Source: Prionace glauca (lineage: Eukaryota > Chordata > Chondrichthyes > Carcharhiniformes > Carcharhinidae). From it: a DNA stretch of 64,000 bases. Position 1 is the first letter of the stretch. Every line of letters begins with the position of its first letter. The notes beneath the pieces were generated by a model. It did no database searches, had not been told where the DNA came from, and saw nothing but the letters and a program-made list of their open reading frames with translations. Shown here piece by piece: positions 54,874-64,000 of this stretch. The stretch spans positions 19,819,723 through 19,883,722 of the forward strand of contig CM075758.1 of assembly GCA_037974335.1 (NCBI GenBank), given 5' to 3'. Made by a program: the position numbers and the translations under genes.

Positions 54874-56653
54874 AGAGATATAGAGATGTAGAACATTACA
54901 GCACAAACAGGCCCTTCGGCCCTCGAGTTGCGCCGATCACATCAACCCCACCAATCTATAGACCTATCTATAACCCCCAATCCCATTAAACCCCATATAC
55001 TCATCCAGAAGTCTTTTAAAAGACCCCAGCGAGTTCGCCTCCACCACCGATGACGGCAGCCGATTCCATTCACTTACCACCCTCTGAGTGAAAAACTTAC
55101 CCCTAACATCACCTCTGTACTTCCCTCCCCGCACCTTAAATCTGTGTCCTCTCGTAGCGACCATTTCAACCCGGGGAAATAGCCTCTGAGAGTCCACCCT
55201 ATCTATTCCTCTCAACATTTTATAAACCTCTATCAGGTCGCCTCTCAACCTTCGCCTCTCTAGGTTGATAAAACCGCCTGCTCCGGATTCATTCGCAAGC
55301 CGCGAGGTGGCAGCAATGGATTGAGATCAATGCCAAACACCGCGAGTGCTGGAATCTGAAACAGAAACTAGACAATGCTGTAAAATTTCCCAAGTGGATC
55401 AGTTCCACTTTCCCGCTTTCTCCCCCTAACCCTTAATTCCCCTTGTCTATCAGAAACCTATCTACCCGTGACTTAAATATATTTAGCGAGGTAGCCTCCA
55501 CCACTTCAACGGGCAGAGAATCCCAAAGATTCACCACCCTTTGAGTCAAGACATTCTCTCTTCCACTTTCTTCCGGATAGAAAAATATACAAAAGTCTGA
55601 AGTCACGTCCCAACCCACTCAAGAACAGCTTCTTTCCAGCTGCCCCCAGACCATTGAATATCCCTATCTGATATTAAACTATTGATCTTTCTCTGCACCA
55701 TAGCTATGGCTGCAACACTACATTATGCACTCCTGTCCTTCTCTACGAAGGAGATGCTTTGTCTGCGTAGCGCAAGAAACAATACTTTTCACTGTGTACT
55801 CATACTTGTGACAAGAATAAATCATATCAAATCAAACCATCATCAGATGGGACGGCACGGGAGCACAGTGGGTTGGCTTCACAACGCCAAGGACCTGGGC
55901 TCGATTCCCTGCTCGGGTCACTGTCTGTGTGGAGTTTGCACATTCTCCTCGTGTCTGCGTGGGTTTCCACCGGGTGCTCCAGTTTCCTCCCACAGTCCAA
56001 AGATGTACAGTTGAGGTGGTTTGGCCATGGTAAATTGCCCCTTAAGTGTTCTGGGATTCGGAGGTTTGACGGATTGGTCGGTAAAATATAGTGGGATGTG
56101 GGTGTAGGATCTGGGTCGGATTGTGGTCAGTGCAACAGGTTTATCATGGGGGGATAAAAAAGAATAATTCGGTTCTACCGATCCAGAAAATTAGGGATTA
56201 AAGTGAGTAAGCAAATGGGGGCAGACATGTACATAGAACATAGAACATAGAACACTACAGCACAAACAGGCCCTTTGGCCCACAAGTTGCACCGATCATA
56301 TCCATACCTCCCAGGCCATAGGACCTTCTATAACTCCCAACCCTATTAAGTCCCATGTACTCCTCCAGGAGTCTGTTAAAAGACCCCAGCGAGTTCGCCT
56401 CCACCACCACCGACGGCAGCCGATTCCACTCACTCAGCACCCCTCTGAGTGAAAAACTTACCCCTAACATCTCCTCTGTACTTGCCCTCCAGCACCTTAA
56501 ACTCTGTGTCCCTCTCGTAGCGACCATTTCAGCCCTGGGAAATAGCCTCTGAGAATCCACCCTATCTCTTCCTCTCAACATCTTATAAACCTCTATCAGG
56601 TCGCCTCTCAGCCTTCGTCTCTCCAGGGAGAAGAGACCGAGCTCCCTCAACCT
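54874..56653. repeat. A10 unit LINE/SINE block
   Basis: 54874-55257: CR1 beta beside the RSS, reverse. About 55400-55565: CR1 alpha fragment. 55571-55847: L2-like end, forward. 55849-56178: V-core SINE, forward. 56232-56653: second CR1 beta, reverse, interrupted at 56654 by a CR1 gamma element. Confidence 0.75.
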
Positions 56654-57568
56654 TAGAATGCAGCTTCTGGAGGAACTTACAGGAGTTGGAGGTAGAAGTA
56701 GAGGAGCGACGCAAAATTGGACATTGTTAGGAGTTATAAGGAGTTAGTCACTCCTAGAAATCAGTCTTGGGTCACTGCCACGAGGAGAGGACAGAAGAAT
56801 GTGGGGGGACAATCCCCTGGGGCTGTTCCCCTCTAAAATCGGTTTTCGGTCCTGGAGGCTACAGTTGAGGAGGAATCAACTGGGGATAGCCAAAAGGAGC
56901 AGGTCTCTGGGGATGAGCCTATTGTAAAAGCTCAGGTGGTTAGGGGTTGCAAAAGATTAGGACTTGTCATTGGGGACTCCACCGTTCAAGGGACGGATCG
57001 GAGAATCGGTAATAATGATAGGAACTCAGGGCTGGTGTGTTGCCTACCTGGGGCTGGGGTCCAGGATGAATCAGAGAGGATATTCAAGACTCTCAGGGGA
57101 GAGGGAGATCAACCCCAAGTTATAGTTCATGTGGGGACGCATGATATAGGGAGGCTAAGGGAAGGGGACATTAAGCAGAGATTCATGGAGTTGGGGGTGG
57201 AAGCTAAAGGCCAAGTCAGACAGAGTGGTTATCTCTGGACTCTTGCCTGTGCCACGGGATAGTTTAGAGAGGAATAGGGAGAGGGAAAGATTGAACTCGT
57301 GACTGAGGGGATGGTGCAGGAGGGAGGGGTTCAATTACATGAGCAATTGGGGTTCGTTCTGGGGAAGGTGGGACCTCTGTAAGAGGAATGGGATACACCT
57401 GAACCAAAGGGGAACAAATATCCTGGGGGGTAAATTTGTGAAGGTTATGCGGAGTGGTTTAAACTGATTCAGAGGGGGGGTGGGATCCTGAGTAGAGGGG
57501 GTGAAAGTGAGGGGGACATAGATGAGGACTGCAATGCGCGGCATTGTGGGGGAGGGGCGGAGCAGGGT

Positions 57569-57996
57569 TTGAAATGTGTATATTTTAATGCGAGGAGTAT
57601 TCGCAATAAGGTGCATGAACTTGCAGCGTGGACCAGTACCTGGGACTTCGATGTTGTGGCCATTTCAGAGACTTGGATAGAACAGGGTCAGGAATGGATG
57701 TTGCAGGTCCCGGGGTACAAATGCTTTAATCGGAGTAGACAAGGAGGTAGAAGGGGGGGGGTGGGGTAGCATTATTGGTCAAATACTGTATCTCAGTGTC
57801 TGAGAGGAAGTTTGATGAGGACTTGTCTGTTGAGGTAGTATGGGCGGAGATTAGAAATAGGAGAGGAGAGGTCACCCTGTTGGGAGTCTTTTATAGACCT
57901 CCAAAAAGTTCTAGAGAGGTTGAGGAAAGGATTGCGGAGACGATCCTTGTTAGGAGTGAAAGTAATAGGGTAATTGTTATGGGGGACTTTAACTTT
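57569..57996 (+). pseudogene. CR1 gamma ORF2 endonuclease, first part
   Basis: APE-like endonuclease motifs NARSIRNK, DFDVVAISETWIEQG (Glu-Thr catalytic motif), then GVFYRPPKSS and VIVMGDFNF in two frames (57569-57769 and 57775-58005). The frame changes at the GGGGGGG run near 57760. The domain is cut by the nested CR1 beta at 57997 and continues after 58215. Confidence 0.8.
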
Positions 57997-58214
57997 AGAA
58001 CATAGAACATAGAACATTACAGCACAAACAGGCCCTTCGGCCCTCGAGTTGCGCCGATCGCATCAACCCCACCAATCTATAGACCTATCTACAACCCCCA
58101 ATCCCATTAAACCCCATATACTCATCCAGAAGTCTTTCAAAAGAACCCAGCGATTTCGCCTCCACCACCGACGACGGCAGCCGATTCCATTCACTCACCA
58201 CCCTCTGAGTGAAA
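57997..58214 (-). mobile_element. CR1 beta 3' end nested in CR1 gamma
   Basis: Reverse-strand tail units at the left and the ORF2 end (FFTQRVV region) at the right. AACTTT at 57991-57996 and 58215-58220 is the target duplication. This shows family beta was active after this gamma element inserted. Confidence 0.9.
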
Positions 58215-58282
58215 AACTTTACTAATATTGATTGGAATTGCTACAGCTCTGGCACGTTAGAGGGGTCAGTTTTTGCTAAAAT

Positions 58283-60617
58283 GTGCAAGAAGGTTTTTTG
58301 ACTCAGTATGTAGATAGGCCGACTAGAGGTGAGGCTATATTGGATTTGGTGCTCGGTAATGAGCCAGACCAGGTGCTAGACTTGGAAGTTGGTGTGCATT
58401 TTGGGGATAGTGACCACAATTCGATTACGTTCACCTTAGTGATGGAAAGGGATAGGCATGAACCTCGGGTCAGTAGTTTCAGCTGGGGGAAGGGTAATTA
58501 TGAGGCTATTAGGAGAGAATTAGGAAGCATTGGTTGGACTAGGAGATTACAGGGACTGGGAACATCCGAGATGTGGAGATTTTTCAAGGAGCAGCTATTG
58601 CGGGTCTGTGATAGGTATATCCCTGTGAGGCAAGGAGGATTTGGTAGGCCCAGGGAACCGTGGTGCACTAAAAAAGTTGATTTGTTGGTTAGGAAGAAAA
58701 AGGAGGATTATGTTCGGATGAGGCTTGAGGGCTCAGGTAGTGCATTAGAAAGTATTAGATTGGCTAGGAGGGAGTTGAAGAGGGAGTTAAGAAGGGCTAA
58801 AAGGGGACATGAGATGACTTTGGCTGATAGGATTAAGGAGAACCCTAAGGCGTTTTACAGGTATGTCAAGAACAGAAGGTTGGTTAGGGCAAGATTAGGG
58901 CCAGTTACAGACAGTAGAGGGAAGTTGTGCGTGGAACCGGAGGAGATTGGAGAGGCGTTGAACCAATATTTCTCTTCGGTGTTCACGCAACGGGACATGA
59001 ATGTAGCTGAGGAGGACACTGGGGTGCAGGGGTGTAAAATAGATAGTATTGCAGTTGATGTGCTGGATATTTTAGAGGGTTTGAAAATAGATAAGTCCCC
59101 TGGTCCGGATGGGATTGACCCTAGGATTCTTTGGGAGGCAAGAGAGGTGATTGCGATGCCTCTGGCTCTGATCTTCAGGTCGTCGTTGGTCTCTGGTATA
59201 GTACCAGAAGATTGGAGGACAGAAAATGTTGTTCCATTGTTTAAGAAGGGGAGAAGGGACTTCCCTGGGAATTATAGACCGGTGAGTCTTACTTCTGTGG
59301 TGGGTAAGATTTTGGAAAAGATTATTAGAGACAGGATTTATAGTTATTTGGAGAGTAATGAGTTGATGAGAGACAGTCAGCATGGTTTTGTAGCGGGTAG
59401 GTCGTGCCTTACTAACCTTATCGAGTTCTTTGAGAAAGTGACCAAAGAGGTGGATAGGGGTAGTTGATGTGGTGTATATGGATTTTAGCAAGTTGTTTGA
59501 TAAGGTTCACCATGGTAGGCTTCTGCAGAAAATGCAGATGTATGGGATTGGGGGTGATCTAGGTAATTGGATCAGGAATTGGCTAGCAGATAGGAGACAG
59601 AGGATGGTGGTTGATGGTAAATATTCGTCATGGAGTTCGGTTACGAGTGGTGTGCCTCAGGGATCTGTTTTGGGGCCACTGCTGTTTGTAATTTTTATTA
59701 ATGATCTGGATGAGGGTATAGTTGGGTGGATTAGTAACTTTGCTGATGACACCAAAGTCGGAGGTGTGGTAGATTGTGAGGAAGGGTGTCATTGTTTGCA
59801 GGGTGACTTAGAAAGGTTGCAGAGCTGGGCTGAGAGGTCGCGGATGGAGTTTAATGTGGAGAAGTGTGAGGTAATTCATTTCGGTAGGAATAACAGATGT
59901 GTTGAGTACAGGGCTAACGGGAGGACTTTGAATAGTGTGGAGGAGCAGAGGGATCTAGGTGTATGTGTACATAGATCCCTGAAAGTTGGGAATCAAGTAG
60001 GCAAGGTTGTTAAGAAGTCATACGGTGTCTTGGCGTTTATTGGTAGGGGGATTGAATTTAGGAGTCGCAGTGTCATGATGCAACTGTACACAACTCTGGT
60101 GCGGCCACACTTGGAAGTTTGTGTGCAGTTCTGGTCCCCACATTACAGGAAGGATGTAGAGGCTTTGGAGAGGGTGCAGAGGAGGTTTACCAGGATGTTG
60201 CCTGGTATGGAGGGGAGATCATATGAGGAGAGACTGAGAGATTTGGGGTTGTTTTCGCTGGAAAGAAGGCGGCTAAGAGGGGATCTCATTGAAACATACA
60301 AGATGATTAGAGGATTAGACAGGGTAGATAGTGATAGCCTTTTTCCTAGGATGGAGAAAGCTAGCACGAGGGGGCACGACTTTAAATTAAGGGGGGGTAG
60401 TTATAGGACTGATGTCAGGGGTAGGTTCTTTACCCAGAGGGTGGTGAGGGACTGGAATGCCCTGCCAGCTGCAGTTGTAAATGCACCTAGTTTGGGGTGT
60501 TTAAGAGATCTGTGGATAGGTTTATGGATGAAAAGGGATTGGTTTAGGCTAGTGGGTCATTGTTTTGTAACTGGTCGGCGCAACATCGTGGGCCGAAGGG
60601 CTTGTTCTGCGCTGTAA
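58283..60617 (+). pseudogene. CR1 gamma ORF2 reverse transcriptase (two frames)
   Basis: Frame 58283-59467 (394 codons) carries the endonuclease end (GDSDHNSITF), KSPGPDGIDP and NYRPVSLTSVVGK. Frame 59469-60617 (382 codons) carries VYMDFSKLFDKV, SGVPQGSVLGP, FADD (residues 91-94 of this frame) and the C-terminal region to FTQRVVRDWNALP. The frames differ by one base at the DRGS/VVDVV boundary near 59460. Catalytic residues are present, so only a few breaks stop it from coding. Confidence 0.88.
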
Positions 60618-60639
60618 TGTTCTATGTTCTATGTTCTAT

Positions 60640-60892
60640 CCTCATGTAGAGGAAGAGGGAAAAGAAATCAAAGAAAGAAAGATCTGGCGGAGTTAACTGG
60701 AGTAGTGGGAGTTTTCCTGGTGATAAAATCTTCCGCATTTCACTTATTCTATTTATCCCCTGAAACCCCGGGAAATCTCTCTCTGATTCCTCTGCAGGAC
60801 CCGCGACTGGGGGTGTTATCATAAGAACATAAGAACATAAGAAATAGGAGCAGGAGTAGGCCATCTAGCCCTTCGAGCCTGCCCCGCCATTC
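60640..60892. repeat. Unit spacer and truncated CR1 alpha before A11
   Basis: 60640-60819 is the ~175-bp unit spacer. 60820-60892 is a CR1 alpha 3' end that stops abruptly at CCATTCAA, where the A11 promoter begins. About 1 kb (rest of CR1 alpha, the C/G-tract flank and the upstream promoter) is missing. Confidence 0.75.
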
Positions 60893-60988
60893 AAACGTCA
60901 TCAGATGCGGTCGAGGAAGCTTCCTCCAGACGCAGTGTTGGACCGCACTCTGCTCACTCAGGCAGCGAAGCAACCCACAGACAGGGTC
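60893..60988 (+). promoter_or_regulatory. Truncated V promoter of A11
   Basis: Only the last 96 nt before the ATG remain: the AACGTCAT half-site and the ETS palindrome. The CCAAT box and ETS/CRE element are lost to the deletion. Confidence 0.65.
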
Positions 60989-61865
60989 ATGTTGCCGGCA
61001 GCCTGCTATTTCATGCCGTTGGCTGCATTTCTCCCGGGTGAGTGAGTGAGTGAGGTCCCAACTTGAGAGTTCAGCCGCCACTGAATCTGTGGCAGTTCCC
61101 CCTCCCTGAGGCGCCCATCCCTTTGGGACCAGTCTCCTTTCCCAGCGGCGGCGGCGGCCCCTCACACTCAATCCTGATGTCTGTGTCTGGCTGTGTGAAG
61201 GGGGGAGGGCCCGTGGCTTGGAACTCATGTTAAAACAGACCAAGCCTTTCAGGCGCGCGGGAATGATTTGGGAACCCGATATGGAGAAGGACAGAATATT
61301 AAGATGTTCAAAAACAAATCCCCTGTGGATCAGTTATCATTGGGCTGTTGTCTGAGACAAGGGACTGACCACAGACTGGAAAGGGTGTCTGTTGATTTTC
61401 TCAGTGAGAAACGTTGTATTATTACAATATTATTTCATTAGTTGGGAAATATATTAGGATGAGGGGAGATGGTGACAGGTGTTATGTGTCCATGTTAAAT
61501 GTCCTGGTTCCCACACATTATTTTAAATTAAATTTCAATTGGAATTTATTATATGTTGAATTTATCAGGAATTCTCGCCTCTTACGTGGATCAGTCGCCG
61601 CCTTTCGTCTCAGTGGCAACAGGAGACTCGACAACACTCAGATGCACGCTGACAAATACTGATTACAGCACGATGTACTGGTACAGGCAACAGCGAGGCC
61701 GGGCAATGGAAGCTCTGTTCTCCTCTGCTGGAGCTGCAGCTGATGTTAAAAGTTACACATCCGAGTCTATGGAGGCCGAGAGGCCCAGCCAAACCTCCTT
61801 CACTCTGAACATCACCGCCGTCGCCCCATCTTACGCCGCTGTCTACTTCTGCGCTTGTAGTGTGG
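60989..61865 (+). CDS. TCR V gene A11: leader 60989-61037, V exon 61569-61865
   Basis: Open family A gene whose V protein equals A10 (CDR1 NTDYSTMYW). The coding part, splice sites and RSS are good, but the promoter is truncated, so germline transcription and hence accessibility to recombination may be reduced. The intron shares AAAAACAAATCCCC with A1 only. Confidence 0.88.
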
Positions 61866-61904
61866 CACAGCGTTTGAGAAAGCGGGTGGACAGCGACAAA
61901 AACC
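61866..61904 (+). promoter_or_regulatory. 23-RSS of A11
   Basis: CACAGCG at 61866-61872, 23-bp spacer, ACAAAAACC at 61896-61904. Confidence 0.92.
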
Positions 61905-61912
61905 TCCAGGTT

Positions 61913-63690
61913 AGAGATATAGAGATGTAGAACATTACAGCACAAACAGGCCCTTCGGCCCTCGAGTTGCGCCGATCACATCAACCCCACCAATCTATAG
62001 ACCTATCTATAACCCCCAATCCCATTAAACGCCATATACTCATCCAGAAGTCTTTTAAAAGACCCCAGCGAGTTCGCCTCCACCACCGATGACGGCAGCC
62101 GGTTCCATTCACTCACCACCCTCTGAGTGAAAAACTTACCCCTAACATCACCTCTGTACTTCCCTCCCCGCACCTTAAATCTGTGTCCTCTCGTAGCGAC
62201 CATTTCAACCCGGGGAAATAGCCTCTGAGAGTCCACCCTATCTATTCCTCTCAACATTTTATAAACTTCTATCAGGTCGCCTCTCAACCTTCGCCTCTCT
62301 AGGTTGATAAAACCGCCTGCTCCGGATTCATTCGCAAGACGCGAGGTGGCAGCAATGGATTGAGATCAATGCCAAACACCGGGAGTGCTGGAATCTGAAA
62401 CAGAAACTAGACAATGCTGGAAAATTTCCCAAGTGGATCAGTTCCACTTTCCCGCTTTCTCCCCCTAACCCTTAATTCCCCTTGTCTATCAGAAACCTAT
62501 CTACCCGTGACATAAATATATTTAGCGAGGTAGCCTCCACCACTTCAACGGGCAGAGAATCCCAAAGATTCACCACCCTTTGAGTCAAGACATTCTCTCT
62601 TCCACTTTCTTCCGGATAGAAAAATATACAAAAGTCTGAAGTCACGTCCCAACCCACTCAAGAACAGCTTCTTTCCAGCTGCCCCCAGACCATTGAATAT
62701 GCCTATCTGATATTAAACTGATCTTTCTCTGCACCATAGCTATGGCTTGAACAGTACATTATGCACTCCTGTCCTTCTCTACGAAGGAGATGTTTTGTCT
62801 GCGTAGCGCAAGAAACAATACTTTTCACTGTGTACTCATACTTGTGAAAAGAATAAATCATATGAAATCAAACCATCATCAGATGGGGCGGCACGGGAGC
62901 ACAGTGGGTTGGCTTCACAACGCCAAGGACCTGGGTTCGATTCCCTGCTCGGGTCACTCTCTGTGTGGAGTATGCACATTCTCCTCGTGTCTGCGTGGGC
63001 TTCCACCGGGTGCTCCAGTTTCCTCCCACAGTCCAAAGAAGTACAGTTGAGGTGGTTTGGCCTTGGTAAATTGCCCCTTAAGTGTTCTGGGATTCGTAGG
63101 TTTGACGGATTGGTCGGTAAAATATATTGGGATGTGGGTGTAGCACCTGGGTGGGATTGTGGTCAGTGCAACAGGTTTATCATGGAGGGGATAAATAGAA
63201 TAATTCGGTTCTATCGATCCAGAAAATGAGGGATTAAAGTGAGCAAGCAAATGGGGGCAGACATGTACATAGAACATAGAACATAGAACACTACAGCACA
63301 AACAGGCCCTTTGGCCCACAAGTTGCACCGATCATATCCATACCTCCCAGGCCATAGGACCTTCTATAACTCCCAACCCTATTAAGTCCCATGTACTCCT
63401 CCAGGAGTCTCTTAAAAGACCCCAGCGAGTTCGCCTCCACCACCACCGACGGCAGCCGATTCCACTCACTCAGCACCCTCTGAGTGAAAAACTTATCCCT
63501 AACATCTCCTCTGTACTTGCCCTCCAGCACCTTAAACCCTGTGTCCCTCTCGTAGCGACCATTTCAGCCCTGGGAAATAGCCTCTGAGAATCCACCCTAT
63601 CTATTCCTCTCAACATCTTATAAACCTCTATCAGGTCGCCTCTCAGCCTTCGTCTCTCCAGGGAGAAGAGACCGAGCTCCCTCAACCTTA
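61913..63690. repeat. A11 unit LINE/SINE block
   Basis: 61913-62296: CR1 beta beside the RSS, reverse, sharing AAACGCCATATAC and GCAGCCGGTTCC with A1 only. About 62440-62605: CR1 alpha fragment. 62611-62881: L2-like end, forward. 62885-63215: V-core SINE, forward. 63268-63690: second CR1 beta, reverse, interrupted at its end as in the A10 unit. Confidence 0.75.
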
Positions 63691-64000
63691 GAATGCAGCT
63701 TCTGGAGGAGCTTACAGGAGTTGGAGGTAGAAGTAGAGGAGCTCCGCAAAATTGGACATTGATAGGAGTTATAAGGAGTTAGTCACTCCTAGAAACCAGT
63801 CTTGGGTCACTGCCACGAGGAGAGGACAGAAGAATGTGGTGGGACAATCCACTGGGGCTGTTCCCCTCTAAAATCGGTTTTCGGTCCTGGAGGCTATAGT
63901 TGAGGAGGAATCAACTGGGGATAGCCAAAGGGAGCAGGTCTCTGGGGATGAGCCTATTGTAAAAGCTCAGGTGGTTAGGGGTTGCAAAAGATTAGGACTT
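63691..64000 (+). mobile_element. Start of a second CR1 gamma LINE (A11 unit), runs off the window
   Basis: The first ~310 bp match 56654-56960 closely, with the same junction (CCTCAACCTTAGAATGCAGC). It contains the ORF1 region upstream of the esterase. Confidence 0.88.

Larger units (their letters stand above)
56654..60639 (+). mobile_element. Nearly full-length CR1 gamma LINE
   Basis: About 4 kb with both ORFs represented. ORF1 starts within the element (no N-terminal zinc motif seen) and carries an SGNH esterase: GDSTVQGTDRR, HVGTHDIGR in frame 56936-57262, then in another frame KRNGIHLNQRGTN. ORF2 has the APE-type endonuclease (NARSIRNKVHELAAW, AISETW, GDFNF, FGDSDHN) and RT. It ends GGGCCGAAGGGCTTGTTCTG, then GTTCTAT repeats. 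A CR1 beta piece is nested at 57997-58214. The A11 unit has the start of the same insertion at 63691, so it predates their duplication. Confidence 0.9.

Overview
This window looks like a piece of a shark or ray (elasmobranch) genome holding part of a T-cell receptor variable-gene cluster. The case rests on rearranging V genes with a separate leader exon, a phase-1 intron, the Cys/Trp/YxC immunoglobulin-V signature and 3' recombination signals (RSS) with ~23-bp spacers, set among HE1/V-core-type tRNA SINEs and several CR1-clade LINE families whose 3' ends carry 8-bp tail repeats. The best fit is the TCR beta locus: the framework has MYWYRQ, and the promoter carries an AGTGACGTCA element like the conserved V-beta promoter decamer. 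Alpha, gamma or delta cannot be excluded by eye. No D, J or C segment was found.

All V genes lie on the + strand and belong to two families. Family A has eleven complete genes (A1 at 2977, A2 8832, A3 12988, A4 19023, A5 25963, A6 29780, A7 37339, A8 41496, A9 49932, A10 53941, A11 60989) plus one orphan leader exon at 45290. Each has a 49-nt leader exon, a ~530-nt intron, a 297-nt V exon and an RSS. All eleven V exons are open, and they differ mainly in three CDR1 codons. Family B has four members (B0 at the left edge, B1 23026, B2 35511, B3 46129). All look dead: B0, B1 and B3 have their V exon split by a 1.1-2.0 kb insertion, and B2, which is unsplit, has lost the second conserved cysteine.

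The order is B0-A1-A2-A3-A4-B1-A5-A6-B2-A7-A8-(orphan A leader)-B3-A9-A10-A11. The A-to-A repeat unit is about 3.8 kb before later insertions. Each unit is: C-tract, G-tract, TATA-less promoter (inverted CCAAT, ETS/CRE, ETS palindrome), leader, intron, V exon, RSS, a CR1 fragment inserted beside the RSS, an L2-like LINE 3' end, a V-core SINE, a second CR1 fragment, a ~175-bp spacer and another CR1 fragment. An A gene without the RSS-side CR1 fragment precedes each place where a B gene sits or sat.

Later events individualise the units: an internally deleted CR1 with an ORF1/RT fusion frame (5981-8038), CR1 RT copies (16490-18302, 33367-34894, 51315-53271), a nearly full-length CR1 (56654-60639) and the start of a sister copy at the right edge (63691-64000), extra SINEs, and three deletions (orphan leader, loss of a B gene between A9 and A10, loss of the A11 upstream promoter).

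The most unusual element is the insertion in family B. On the - strand it reads as minisatellite, then a short ORF with a hydrophobic C-terminus, an AATAAA signal, a poly(A) run and the CR1 3' end, flanked by a CAGTA duplication. This is what a CR1 reverse transcriptase would leave after switching template onto a polyadenylated RNA.
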